Origin: an uncultured bacterium
GTDB lineage: Bacteria > Cyanobacteriota > Vampirovibrionia > Gastranaerophilales > Gastranaerophilaceae
Direction of reading: 5' to 3'
Assembly (NCBI GenBank): GCA_949299935.1
Contig: CASGCE010000032.1
Coordinates: 50,899-114,898, forward strand
Length of the DNA stretch: 64,000 bases
Part shown: piece after piece, positions 16,401-24,544 of the stretch
Position numbering within the stretch: the stretch's first letter is position 1
How the letters are laid out: every line of letters starts with the position of its first letter
Program-made: the position numbers and the translations under genes
Notes under the pieces: generated by a model
Told to the model about the DNA's origin: nothing
The model's database searches: none
The model's input: only the letters and a program-made list of their open reading frames with translations

Positions 16401-17438
16401 GTTATTATATATATTTCAGCTGATTCAGAGGATGCCTTAAAGTTAAAACAAGAGTTAATTAACGATTTATATACTTTAAAATCTGAGTTAGTTTATAATG
16501 GAGTGGCAAAAGTCATAAGTAAAACTTCCGGTTTATTAGCATATAATTTTTTAAAAAGTTTAGAATTAGTTTGGAATAAAGAACTTGATTCATTAATTTT
16601 TGATAATATAAGCTCCCAAAATATAAAAGAAGAAGTTAAATTAGAACTAGTTCAAGCATTAGCTTATCATCAATATGAACCTATTGAAAACTATATAAAA
16701 ACTTATATAAGAAATTTATTACATGCAAAAGAAGTTGATGATAATAAAATAGGTAATTTATTAAATATATTATTTTACGGATTTCAAGGTAAAACTTGGA
16801 AATATATAAAAGATTTAATATACAATAATAAAATTTCCGAAGAGGCATTTTTAATTCTTCTAAGAAAAACTGCCAGTCAAAATACTTATGTGAAGGATTC
16901 AATGTATAAATTACTAAACAGCAAAGAGCTTGCTGTATTATACAAATGGTTAATAAAAAAATATCCGTACATTAATCAATCTGAATATAAAACAGGTGTA
17001 CATAATACTGATTGGTTAAAAGAGTTTACAGAACATATTCCAGATTATTTTATAACAAGCGGAAATGTAGATGCTTATAAAAAAATTAAAAAGGCATATT
17101 TAATAAACAGGAAAAATAAAAAAAATTATAAAAAATTCTATAATCGCGGTTTGAAAATGACAAAATATAATAATTTGCAAAATATTAAAATCGATAACAA
17201 TACATTGAAAGAACTGGAAAATTTATATTATAAAGAAAAGAAAGGTCTAATTAACATGAAAATTGGTAAATATATTTTTGGGGATAATAGTACAAATAAT
17301 ATTAATGAAAATTGTAATAACAAAAATTTCAATATAGGAACAGGTATAACAATAACGATTCTAATAAGTTTAATAGCTGTAGCTTTGTTTATATTTGATA
17401 AAATTGATTTTTCCCAACTTCTACAATTATTAAGATAA
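13473..17438 (+). CDS. NACHT/STAND-type NTPase with C-terminal membrane helix
   Basis: 1321 residues. NTPase core: Walker A GNGGLGKST (59-67), NACHT-like Walker B IYILLDAVDEA (113-123, small residue then DE), sensor IIKTIITCRD-like TIITCRDNRIPDEL (about 187), and a winged-helix-like SPITLRPLVEMY. About 900 residues of Lys/Asn/Ile-rich helical repeat follow, the usual place for ligand sensing in STAND proteins. The end reads IFGDNSTNNINENCNNKNFN, then a hydrophobic helix (about 1289-1308) and a short charged tail. Few residues precede the NTPase, so no N-terminal effector exists; membrane attack or anchoring through the last helix is the likely output. Related bacterial NACHT proteins are antiphage. 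No ribosome site is seen; TATAAA lies 8 bases before ATG, so the message may be leaderless. Confidence 0.8.
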   Translation: MEELYVDRYLCPDNKTQNLDTFSFLMGEMTYISPEVVYTMDVYKQFQDIRNNPYNFIIGNGGLGKSTYLKQIKTTLEKENIPCLLIELKSLSDENTLYNRINEFLRTNNSKEIYILLDAVDEAIDCNIKNIVYKISDAIFQIINAYKVRKKFRVLNIDKLNNRRRVKQLKRYKKFVRNLYIGTEIKTIITCRDNRIPDELVPNLQKIYNTKENNTFHLCRLTEDDAKNIAKNLNCKNTDDFIAKVKEYNLGSFASSPITLRPLVEMYKNNELDNNSNNYDIYETLMRYWCEESDYRKNKALNNEDNFQLKPTDEILFVASKIAIELKLSGKNELAYSNDNSTIPIETFYNLSFDLPCGKKIICTKELVDYTLKTKIFCKVNNKFFIEQQTYKDFLVARYLYEMRASEKNLFKLLKVKKDFHPNFTESLAYLAVKNNKIFKIVLKEIPERILLSSVYFCNDIQKEALLNAYLYCIKNDTISFWNYSPGRVFFNKKLYFREINKILKHKLNTKNKDIKEIIIDIIWDNRLKDFDSEFRNIIFDCLESTRIKTLAIYASYDCQYNNVIKELAENLDKFNEEIKNDEDDQLRGILLNCLYPDYIDTATMLGYLKEPKNDNFFGYYRDFIKYKFPKSVNENNAGLFLDWIRENREMREIVKERYGEQFSEIVKNIFKQISEMLNFDLITKYISLQLTEKYAWNIVSNDIMKQILDNNEFRKFFINQLIKRASSQQNFEMLICHLPKNPIKTYELPIYLKMYIEEKNEFRKTIIASLIRSAYREYICNGLTDDIDGIYELIHSNKELLDSFGYFINPIDLNPLTLEPIDKDLISEKRHYYANLKNKEKEKTRQQEIKELNNIEQQLEKILDGYKQNKDILNTVLQLFNLLNLQKDSTYYEKRISIILEEHIRWKDVLENKKTEIIDIFKEFLLTGVENKYTNIDDFISENKFNRSWNCLGILPLLKESHLESYNKILQDWADVIIYISADSEDALKLKQELINDLYTLKSELVYNGVAKVISKTSGLLAYNFLKSLELVWNKELDSLIFDNISSQNIKEEVKLELVQALAYHQYEPIENYIKTYIRNLLHAKEVDDNKIGNLLNILFYGFQGKTWKYIKDLIYNNKISEEAFLILLRKTASQNTYVKDSMYKLLNSKELAVLYKWLIKKYPYINQSEYKTGVHNTDWLKEFTEHIPDYFITSGNVDAYKKIKKAYLINRKNKKNYKKFYNRGLKMTKYNNLQNIKIDNNTLKELENLYYKEKKGLINMKIGKYIFGDNSTNNINENCNNKNFNIGTGITITILISLIAVALFIFDKIDFSQLLQLLR

Positions 17439-17682
17439 AAGTAGAATTATGACAAATTTTCATTATAAATATGTGTTATTAATGACTTTTTATAATATTT
17501 AAATTTTCTTTATATATATTTATAAAGTCTGATCCTGATATTTTTCATTAGGGAAATACTAGTTTAAGTTTTTCTCTATTAAACGTTTAGACTCTCTAAT
17601 AATATCAAATTAATTATATAATATTATTTCGCCAAAGTACAGAAGAATATTTTTTATGTATAATTAAAGAAAAGGGAGTAAT
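17439..17682. other. AT-rich gap between NACHT and Mrr-type genes
   Basis: 244 bases, very AT-rich. I see no RNA gene, strong hairpin with T-run, or island dyad. The end holds AAAGGGAG, the ribosome site of the next gene. TATAAT-like strings are frequent simply from composition. Confidence 0.4.
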
Positions 17683-19899
17683 ATGGGTAGACGTTCAAGT
17701 TTTGGAAGTGTTGTTAACAGGTCATTAAAAGCAATGGCTAGAGAGGCTGATAGAGCAGCTCGTGCGGCTGCAAGAGAACAAAAAGCCCGTATGAGAGAGT
17801 ATGAAAGACAAGAAAAATTAAATAATAAAATTAATAAAATGGAAGCAGCCTGTTCGTTTACAGGGAAACTAACGACTTTGAATCTGGATTTTTTGTCTTT
17901 AAAAAAAGAGTCTTCATTTCTAATAAAAATGCAAAGTCTTAATTCTATATATTCGGATATTGAAAAAGATACATTGATTGAAGTTATAAATTATCTTAAA
18001 TTTGGAAATAGAAATGATGCAATATCTTGTTTAAAAGATGAAACTAATTTCGCTTATAATGAAATTATATATTTTGTTGCTTCTATCGAAAATAATCTTT
18101 ATAGACTTTTGAAAGAGAATGAAGATTGTTGGTTTGAAGATAAATTCGGAAAATATGAGTTCGTTCCGATAAATGAATTATTTGAAATTGATTCTGATGT
18201 TGATTATGAAACTGCAAAATCTGAAGTTGAAATATCTTGTTTGCCTTTGAATGAAATAGAAATAGTTTCAGGTAAAGATCCATCCGTTGTAAAAAATAAA
18301 ATTAATAAGACGATTGAAAAATTAAATAAAAAATGGCAACAACAATTTAATAAATATCATCTTGAACGTGAAAATAAAATTATTGAACATATTAGTTCAG
18401 AGCAACTATCGTTGTTAAAATATAGAGTATCAAATGAAATTGAAGCCTTTGATTATGATAGCCTGAAGGATAAATCATTATTTGTTTCAAAATTACCAAA
18501 AGTAAAAAAGCCAAAATTAACATTAAATGACTTGACTGATTTGTCAAACAAATTACTTGTTTTAGAAGATAATAAGCCAACAGATGAAAAAACTGAATTT
18601 TTATTTTGGGAAAAATGGTTATGCAATTTGTTCATGCAAGATAAAATGGAGACAAGAAGAAAGCAACGATATCTTAAAAATCTAAAAAACTGGGAAAACG
18701 ACAAACAAATTTTGTCAGATGAAATTGAAATTGTAAAAAATAAAAATAAAGAAATTAAAAACAAATATAATTCTGATAAAGAAATATATGATAAATATTT
18801 AAATGACGTAGCAAAAGAAAAAGAAGATTTTCAGATTAAACAAAATGAGTACAATAGAAAAATAGACGAAAGAATAGAAAAATTTTACAAAAAAGATATT
18901 TTTGAATTACAGGAATATTTCAAAAATTCATTAATGCTTTCAACATATCCGATAATTTGGGAAAAAGAAATAGATCTGTCATACAACAAAAATAATAAAA
19001 CGATTGTGATTGATTATAAATTACCTCTTTTGGATGAAATTTACAATATTGAGAAAATTAATTATGCTGTATCTAAAAATGAATTTAGTGTTATACAAAT
19101 AAAAGAAAAACAGTTAAAACAAATTTATAATAGTATATTATACCAAATTTGTTTGAGGACTGTATATGAAATTTTTTCTTTAGATATAGAATTAAATTGT
19201 GTAGATTCGGTAACTTTTAATGGAATAATCACTGCAACTGATAAAGCAACTGGTAACAATAAAACCGCATGTATTTTATCCCTTATGGCAACCGATGAAA
19301 ACTTGGCAGATATTGATTTCGGCAATGTTGAGCCTCGTGAATGTTTTAAAAGTTTGAAAGGAGTAGGTGCATCTGAACTATCATCTGTAACAGCAATAAT
19401 GCCAATCCGAAATATTGATAAAGACGATAAACGGTTTATTGATGCTTATGAAATATTAGATACCGTAAATTCCGGAACAAATCTTGCAGCAATAAAATGG
19501 CAAGACTTTGAAAACTTAATAAGAGAAGTTTTTGAAAAAGAATTCAGCAAAAATGGCGGTGAGGTAAAAATAACACAGGCAAGTAAAGATGGCGGTGTTG
19601 ATGCTGTAGCTTTTGATCCCGATCCTATTAGAGGGGGAAAAATAGTAATTCAGGCAAAACGTTATACAAATGTTGTCGGCGTTTCGGCAGTAAGAGATTT
19701 ATACGGTACAGTTATGAATGAAGGGGCAAATAGTGGAATCCTTGTTACAACATCTGATTACGGGGCAGACGCTTACGAATTTGCAAAAGGAAAACCTATA
19801 AACTTATTAAACGGCAGTGAATTACTTGGTTTAATGCAAAAACATGGTTATGAAGCATATATAAATTTAAAAGAAGCCAAAAATCTTTTAAATGAATAA
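17683..19899 (+). CDS. Mrr-type restriction endonuclease domain protein
   Basis: 738 residues. The N-terminal 55 residues are strongly basic and Ala/Arg-rich (RSLKAMAREADRAARAAARE), probably DNA-binding or coiled. The middle is helical with long charged coiled coil (about 310-410) and a mixed alpha/beta part. The C-terminal domain (about 600-725) is an Mrr-like nuclease: WQDFENLIREVFEK, GGVDAVAF with the catalytic Asp, IVIQAKRY as the Q-x-K motif, and VRDLYGTVMNEGANSGILVT. Such domains cut DNA, often modified DNA. The MTase of the island is 14 kb away, so a type IV-like or stand-alone defence nuclease is more likely than a classical R-M pair. No dyad promoter is present upstream; the ribosome site is AAAGGGAG. 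Confidence 0.87.
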   Translation: MGRRSSFGSVVNRSLKAMAREADRAARAAAREQKARMREYERQEKLNNKINKMEAACSFTGKLTTLNLDFLSLKKESSFLIKMQSLNSIYSDIEKDTLIEVINYLKFGNRNDAISCLKDETNFAYNEIIYFVASIENNLYRLLKENEDCWFEDKFGKYEFVPINELFEIDSDVDYETAKSEVEISCLPLNEIEIVSGKDPSVVKNKINKTIEKLNKKWQQQFNKYHLERENKIIEHISSEQLSLLKYRVSNEIEAFDYDSLKDKSLFVSKLPKVKKPKLTLNDLTDLSNKLLVLEDNKPTDEKTEFLFWEKWLCNLFMQDKMETRRKQRYLKNLKNWENDKQILSDEIEIVKNKNKEIKNKYNSDKEIYDKYLNDVAKEKEDFQIKQNEYNRKIDERIEKFYKKDIFELQEYFKNSLMLSTYPIIWEKEIDLSYNKNNKTIVIDYKLPLLDEIYNIEKINYAVSKNEFSVIQIKEKQLKQIYNSILYQICLRTVYEIFSLDIELNCVDSVTFNGIITATDKATGNNKTACILSLMATDENLADIDFGNVEPRECFKSLKGVGASELSSVTAIMPIRNIDKDDKRFIDAYEILDTVNSGTNLAAIKWQDFENLIREVFEKEFSKNGGEVKITQASKDGGVDAVAFDPDPIRGGKIVIQAKRYTNVVGVSAVRDLYGTVMNEGANSGILVTTSDYGADAYEFAKGKPINLLNGSELLGLMQKHGYEAYINLKEAKNLLNE

Positions 19900-20143
19900 T
19901 ATAAAGTTCTTTCCCTGATAAATCCCTATTAATAGGTTTAGGGAATGTAACTAGAAAAGCTCAATATAGCTGTTATACAGTTTCAATATTCCACAAATTT
20001 CCCTGTAATTTAATAAAAATACACTGTAAATTTGGTATTATCAGTGAAATTATTCAGAGCCTTTTGCTCTGTGGACTACAATATCCGTTTTTATAAGCCT
20101 TTCGGGTCTTTTGGTTTTTTGGGGTGTCGCCTTATATTTTCTA

Positions 20144-20165
20144 AATGCTCACAAAATGCTCACAA
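20144..20165. repeat. 11-bp tandem duplication
   Basis: AATGCTCACAA occurs twice head to tail. Two units only, in the junction after the Mrr-type gene. Too short for a CRISPR; it could be a binding site or a scar of an insertion. Confidence 0.6.
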
Positions 20166-20234
20166 AATATTTTAACAAGTTATAAGTGTATGCTAGCAAA
20201 AGCTTTGCTGACTTCTTTTTAACAGCTCTAAAGC

Positions 20235-20275
20235 TGTAAAGAATTTTGAAAACATTGTATTATTTTTGACAAATT
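20235..20275 (+). promoter_or_regulatory. 41-bp upstream element shared with the kinase gene at 25401
   Basis: This stretch before galM matches 25303-25343 before the uridine kinase-like gene base for base at both ends (TGTAAAGAATTTTGA and ATTTTTGACAAATT) with a variable middle. The second TTGACA may be the -35 of galM. Two TTTTGA[CA] boxes 22 bp apart suggest a regulator on one DNA face. Confidence 0.55.
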
Positions 20276-20326
20276 TTATTTTTTAGTGTTTTATATTAAA
20301 AGTAACCAAATATTGAGGTTTTTAAT

Positions 20327-21538
20327 ATGCCTATAGACTTTAATCCTAATAGTTTTTACATAAACAGCAACAAACCTTGTTTTCAAAATGTAGTAAGATC
20401 GCCTTTTGTGAATGATTTTTATATATCGGATACTTTTACCAAAAGTGTTAATGTTACCGATAAGGCTGCATCTTCTGCGTTTGATGGGATACGTATAGAC
20501 AAAAAGTCTTTTGGTCGCATAGATAAAGGCGGTCAAATAGCAACACTGTATACAATAACTAACAAAAATGGCGCAAGTGTTGATTTGTCAAGTTTCGGCG
20601 CAACTATTGTTTCTATAAAAGTTCCCGATAGTAAAGGCAATCTTACGGATGTAACTCAAGGTTATAATTCGGTTACTCCGTATGAAAAATTTTCAATAGG
20701 TCATGCAGGCGGAACTATTGGACCTTGTGCAAATAAAATTAACCACGGGAAATTTAAAATAGACGATAATGAATATATTCTCGAATGCAATAAGGATAAC
20801 GGACAAACCCATAGTCACGGTGGAAAAGAAGGGTTTGATGTAAAAAATTGGGATTCGGAAATCCTTAAAGATGGAGTTAAATTCACTTATTACAAAAAAG
20901 ATATGGAGGGTGGTTACCCTGCAAATGTGAAGGTTGCCGTTACTTATAAATTTGATAACAATAATAATTTATTTATTAAATATGAGGCCGAATCAGATGC
21001 TGATACAATTTTAAACCTTACAAATCATTCTTATTTTAATCTGGATGGAGAACAGTTTTCCGAAGAAGATTCTGTAATGCAGCATGTAGTAGAATTACCT
21101 AATTCATCCAGATATACACCTGTCAATGAACTTGCTATTCCTACCGGTGAATTAAAATCGGTAAAAAATACGGATTTTGATTTTTTAACTTCTAAAAAGC
21201 TTTCGGAAGTGAATAAATCGGGCTATGATCAGAATTTCGTTGTTGATAATTATGATGGTAAATCGTTAATCCACATAGCAAAAGTAAAGTCGGATAAATC
21301 AGGTATTATTTTAGATGTATCTACAGATTTACCGGGATTCCAGTTCTACACTGCCAATAATTTAGGCAAGGGAGATCAACCCACCGGAAAATCGGGGAAA
21401 AAGTATGAAAAACACTCTGCGTTTTGTATTGAGCCTCAGTTTTTCCCTGATGCGATAAATACATTTGATGAAAAGCCTATTCTCAGGAAAGGTGATAAAT
21501 TTATAAGAAATATAACCTATTCCTTCAGCTCGAATTAA
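20327..21538 (+). CDS. galM: Aldose 1-epimerase (mutarotase)
   Basis: 403 residues; typical enzymes have about 340, and the extra is a 60-residue Asn/Ser-rich N-terminal leader without signal peptide features. Motifs: GGTIGPCANKINHGKF (the substrate GRxANRI region, with Lys for Arg), QTHSHGGKEGFD (catalytic His in HSHGG, about 162-166), NLTNHSYFNL (second His), and FCIEPQFFPDAIN (catalytic Glu, about 367). It interconverts alpha and beta hexose anomers in galactose/glucose use. The leader is a recurring feature of proteins in this genome region (compare the phosphatase at 22633 and the membrane protein at 56821). It is a single-gene unit with its own upstream element and a hairpin directly after the stop. 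Confidence 0.9.
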   Translation: MPIDFNPNSFYINSNKPCFQNVVRSPFVNDFYISDTFTKSVNVTDKAASSAFDGIRIDKKSFGRIDKGGQIATLYTITNKNGASVDLSSFGATIVSIKVPDSKGNLTDVTQGYNSVTPYEKFSIGHAGGTIGPCANKINHGKFKIDDNEYILECNKDNGQTHSHGGKEGFDVKNWDSEILKDGVKFTYYKKDMEGGYPANVKVAVTYKFDNNNNLFIKYEAESDADTILNLTNHSYFNLDGEQFSEEDSVMQHVVELPNSSRYTPVNELAIPTGELKSVKNTDFDFLTSKKLSEVNKSGYDQNFVVDNYDGKSLIHIAKVKSDKSGIILDVSTDLPGFQFYTANNLGKGDQPTGKSGKKYEKHSAFCIEPQFFPDAINTFDEKPILRKGDKFIRNITYSFSSN

Positions 21539-21594
21539 AACTGATTTGCAGCATATGTGGTAAAAATACTATTTCAATGCTTGAAAATCAGTTT
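21538..21594 (+). terminator. Long-loop hairpin after galM
   Basis: AAACTGATTT (21538-21547) and AAATCAGTTT (21585-21594) are perfectly complementary across a 37-base loop and are followed by GTTTTG. Probable weak terminator for galM. Confidence 0.4.
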
Positions 21595-21703
21595 GTTTTG
21601 AACTTTCACTTGCACCGGATTTCGACAGAATCTTGAAGTATAGAAAAACGTTAAAAGATAAGGAATCTTTATAGCGGAAAGTATAAAAATAAGGAGAAAA
21701 ACA

Positions 21704-22171
21704 ATGAAAAAACAAATGATGATGTTAACTATTACTGCAGTGGCATTTGTTGCTGGTATCGGGTTCAACAATGTTGCTATGTCCGATGTCCCTGCTAATT
21801 ACAAAGTTGCTGTTGTTGATGTTAGTGCTGTGGTTGCAAAATCAACTCAGGTTCAGGCGCTAAAAAAAGAACAACAAACTAAAACTCAAGAATTACAAAA
21901 ATGGCTTAATACTGTAAGAGCTGATGTGGAAAAACAATCAACTAAAGAAGGTAAAGAAAAACTTGTCAAAAAATATGATGCCGAATTCGCTAAAAAACAA
22001 GAGGCTATAAGAAAAAATTATGCGACAAAGCTTCAAGCGATTGACAAAAGTATCTCCGAAACAATTGCTAAAGAAGCAAAAGCGCAAAATTATAATTTGG
22101 TCCTTTCTAAAGGAACAGTCCTTTATGGCGGTGATGATATAACTGCCAGTGTTATGAAAACCGTTAAATAA
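21704..22171 (+). CDS. Skp/OmpH-family periplasmic chaperone
   Basis: 155 residues. A signal peptide covers about 1-27 (basic MKKQ, hydrophobic core TAVAFVAGIGF, cleavage near AMSDVP). The mature protein starts with KVAVVDVSAVVAKSTQVQAL, the OmpH signature strand (VDxxxV), continues as a charged coiled-coil hairpin (about 55-120, QTKTQELQKWLNTVRADVEK) and ends with YNLVLSKGTVLYGGDDITASV, the second half of the head domain. Skp-type chaperones hold unfolded outer-membrane proteins in the periplasm, in keeping with the LPS genes of this genome. Strong ribosome site AAGGAGAAAA and a textbook terminator follow, so it is monocistronic. Confidence 0.9.
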   Translation: MKKQMMMLTITAVAFVAGIGFNNVAMSDVPANYKVAVVDVSAVVAKSTQVQALKKEQQTKTQELQKWLNTVRADVEKQSTKEGKEKLVKKYDAEFAKKQEAIRKNYATKLQAIDKSISETIAKEAKAQNYNLVLSKGTVLYGGDDITASVMKTVK

Positions 22172-22190
22172 TTTTCATTTCTAAAATTTT

Positions 22191-22218
22191 AAGCCCTGTA
22201 TTTTACAGGGCTTTTTTT
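22191..22218 (+). terminator. Intrinsic terminator of the OmpH gene
   Basis: AAGCCCTGTA, loop TTT, TACAGGGCTT and a T-run. Perfect 10-bp stem. Confidence 0.93.
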
Positions 22219-22365
22219 ATTGTGTTTACAAATAATAAAGCTTTGTATTATAATACAGTTACCTATAGGGTAATAAATTGTGCAGTTTATCCTGTAGATG
22301 TCTTACAAGGTAATTTAAAGGAATTTTTGTTTTTACTTTAGCATTTTATAACACAGGAGAATTTT

Positions 22366-22629
22366 ATGAATACAAAGGTAAAAAACATAATAAAACTGTT
22401 AGCAATGATTTTTAGTATAGTAATTCTTATAATTCTTTGTTTTTTAATTTTAGCTTTTGATAATGCCAGAAAAGAGGAATTGAATACTCCGGTTAATATT
22501 ACTCCATTAAAAAGAAGAATACAACCGCAATTACCTGAAAAAATTATAACACCGACCATTCAAAAACCGGTTACGCGTGATGAGAATGATGTCCCTAAAT
22601 CTGATTATAAAGTACCGGAAATAGGTTAA
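22366..22629 (+). CDS. Small single-pass membrane protein
   Basis: 87 residues. A basic N terminus (MNTKVKNIIK) leads into one strong membrane helix (about 9-30, LLAMIFSIVILIILCFLILA), then a Pro-rich, charged outer segment (TPVNITPLKRRIQPQLPEK). Good ribosome site AGGAGAA, 5 bases from ATG. The stop lies 3 bases before that of the convergent phosphatase. I do not recognise the family; the topology suits an inner-membrane anchor with a periplasmic Pro-rich tail. Confidence 0.7.
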   Translation: MNTKVKNIIKLLAMIFSIVILIILCFLILAFDNARKEELNTPVNITPLKRRIQPQLPEKIITPTIQKPVTRDENDVPKSDYKVPEIG

Positions 22630-22632
22630 GAT

Positions 22633-24330
22633 TTACAATATGTGGTCTTCTTTTGTTGCTTCGGTAACTTTTAGTTGATAATTAATATTGTCAGATTTAA
22701 TGTAATTTCTTAGAAGTTTGTCATAAGTTATATTTAATGACGAAAAATTTTTACGAATTTTGCTTGGCCATATTATATCATCTTTTATCAAAAATTTCCC
22801 TCCTAAGGCAATTCTATAGCATTTATTCAAATTAATAGGACAAAATTCGTTAATTGTATTGTCTTTGATCTTTATTGCACTTTCAAGCGGCTTGTTTGAT
22901 TTTCCGGCAAGAATTTCGGCAATTAAAGTCTTGTTCACTTGAATATCAGACCATTGTATTAGCGTATTTCGTTTGGGATTTTTTAAATTTTCCTGGACAT
23001 TTTCAACGATTAATCCGACTAATTCACTGCCATATATGGTGCCAATTTTAACGTCGGAAAGCGACTCACTTAATCCGTCGAATACTTTCATGACGTCCAA
23101 ATTGTTTGAGCCATTTTTAAGTCCGCCTCTTATAGATGAAGATTGTATTCCAACAATTATATCATTTTCTTTGTATATGTTGCTCATCACTCCTTTAATT
23201 GCTCCTGTTAACCAATTGGCCAGGTAACTGTTCTTACACCGAATGTCATCTTTAGTGTATACTAATTCTGTTTCTTTACCTGTAATGTCGGTTAAACTTA
23301 CTAAGGGTTTGATGTCTTCTTTCAATAGTCTGTTTAATAGAATTTGCAAAGGATTTTTGTCTAAGTCTGTTTTTGGAGTTATTTCAGGATAATAAGTACT
23401 TATATTTTTTTCTATATTCCCATTATCATCAAATTTTATGCTTATTCCCTTTATAATTTCATTGTCTTTGCCCAGTGAATCAATATTGGTCTGATTTATC
23501 ATAGTAGTTAAATTTTTATGGTCGTGGCCGTTTAAAACAACATTTATGTCAGGAACATGTTTTACAATCATTTTGGCAATAGGTAAGCCTGTGTGAGATA
23601 AAAGTATGACTGCCCCTTTTGGGTTTTCCGCCTTGAAATTATCCACTTCTTCCTTTATTATCTTAAATGTGTTTTGTAAATCTGTTTCTGTAAGGTTGGT
23701 GTCCTTCTTGTTACAATCGTCATAAAATTTCATTTTTTTTACCAGGCCTGGATTATAAAATTGCATACTTGGTATTGTGACTCCCATTACTAAAACGTTG
23801 TGTGATAAATCCGGCTTATTATCATCTGGAATTTTGTATATATAGGATTTAACAATATTTTTATTTTTTTTCATCATTTGTATAATTTCCGGAGAATTTT
23901 TAAAGTCTACATTTGTAATAATAGTTTTCATATTTGGAATTTCCATGATTTTATCCATGAACATATCCCCGGCATCCAAATCATGATTACCGATTGCAAA
24001 AACAGTATCAAATTTAGCATTTTTGCCCGCTTGGTTTTTTACAAAATTTATGAATTCTTCAAGAAATTCATATTGTATAGTACCGTTATCAATATTCGGA
24101 TTTGTGAGAAAACCTTTTTTGAATGGATTAATAAACCAGTCACCAACGACTGCAAAAATATTTAAAGTACTTTCATCCTCCGCTTTGGCAAATATATCTT
24201 TTTGATTATACTGTACCGTTTGTGCCAACATTGGCCAACTTAAAAAATTGCCGTGATTATCAGATGTGGCAAGAATATTTAATCGTGCAGCACCAAAGCT
24301 CGGATTGTATCCTGTTAATGCTTTTATCAT
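22633..24330 (-). CDS. Metallophosphoesterase / 5'-nucleotidase-like protein
   Basis: 565 residues. The calcineurin-like domain has SDNHGNFLSW (metal ligands Asp, His), AVVGDWF (Asp), AIGNHDLDAGD (Asn-His), LLSHTG (His) and LNGHDHK (His-x-His), so the dinuclear site is complete. A 5'-nucleotidase C-terminal domain follows (about 350-520: NWLTGAIKGV, SSSIRGGLKNG, LIQWSDIQVN). Enzymes of this family are normally exported and hydrolyse nucleotides, but here the start MIKALTGYNPSFGAARLN shows no signal peptide; it has the NPSFGA leader instead. It is divergent from the membrane protein at 24545 and alone in its transcription unit. Confidence 0.85.
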   Translation of the reverse strand: MIKALTGYNPSFGAARLNILATSDNHGNFLSWPMLAQTVQYNQKDIFAKAEDESTLNIFAVVGDWFINPFKKGFLTNPNIDNGTIQYEFLEEFINFVKNQAGKNAKFDTVFAIGNHDLDAGDMFMDKIMEIPNMKTIITNVDFKNSPEIIQMMKKNKNIVKSYIYKIPDDNKPDLSHNVLVMGVTIPSMQFYNPGLVKKMKFYDDCNKKDTNLTETDLQNTFKIIKEEVDNFKAENPKGAVILLSHTGLPIAKMIVKHVPDINVVLNGHDHKNLTTMINQTNIDSLGKDNEIIKGISIKFDDNGNIEKNISTYYPEITPKTDLDKNPLQILLNRLLKEDIKPLVSLTDITGKETELVYTKDDIRCKNSYLANWLTGAIKGVMSNIYKENDIIVGIQSSSIRGGLKNGSNNLDVMKVFDGLSESLSDVKIGTIYGSELVGLIVENVQENLKNPKRNTLIQWSDIQVNKTLIAEILAGKSNKPLESAIKIKDNTINEFCPINLNKCYRIALGGKFLIKDDIIWPSKIRKNFSSLNITYDKLLRNYIKSDNINYQLKVTEATKEDHIL

Positions 24331-24462
24331 GTCTTTCCCTTTTTTCTATAATGAAATGTGTTGTTAATACTAATTGGTAAAAATTTTTTTTTTTGCTATA
24401 AATTTATAAAATTTTACAAAAAATTTCCCCCAAAAAATTTATACTTAATGTTAACATAATTA

Positions 24463-24489
24463 TATCGAAAACGGGTAAACTTTTCGATA
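24463..24489. repeat. 9-bp perfect inverted repeat in a divergent promoter region
   Basis: TATCGAAAA (24463-24471) and TTTTCGATA (24481-24489) are perfect arms around a 9-base centre, between the divergent genes at 24330 and 24545. Position suggests an operator serving one or both. Confidence 0.45.
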
Positions 24490-24544
24490 ACATTATTTTT
24501 TGTTTTTGTGTTAAAATCGGATTGTAATAAACCAGACTTATAAG

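Larger units (their letters stand above)
19900..20326. other. 427-base non-coding junction between island and core genome
   Basis: No gene is seen. Contents: an imperfect hairpin at 19912-19944 (TCCCT...AGGGA outside, perfect CCTATT/AATAGG inside), an 11-bp tandem repeat AATGCTCACAA at 20144-20165, a short hairpin AGCAAA/TTTGCT at 20195-20209 followed by T5 that may end transcription, the hairpin ACAGCT/AGCTGT at 20222-20237 that shares the 11-mer TAACAGCTCTA with 2181-2191, and the galM upstream element. It is the likely right boundary of the accessory region, but I cannot define an attachment site. Confidence 0.45.

Noticed and set aside
20041..20126. tRNA or tmRNA fragment as integration target near the right boundary
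   Set aside because: No cloverleaf, T-arm (GTTCGA) or acceptor pairing could be found there.
20144..20165. Possible CRISPR or larger repeat array
   Set aside because: Only two contiguous 11-bp units, no spacers and no cas genes in the window.
2181..20230. Attachment sites of the serine recombinase defined by the shared 11-mer TAACAGCTCTA
   Set aside because: The word is short, lies inside hairpins, and the recombinase operon reaches beyond the left copy, so it cannot be the left end of the element.
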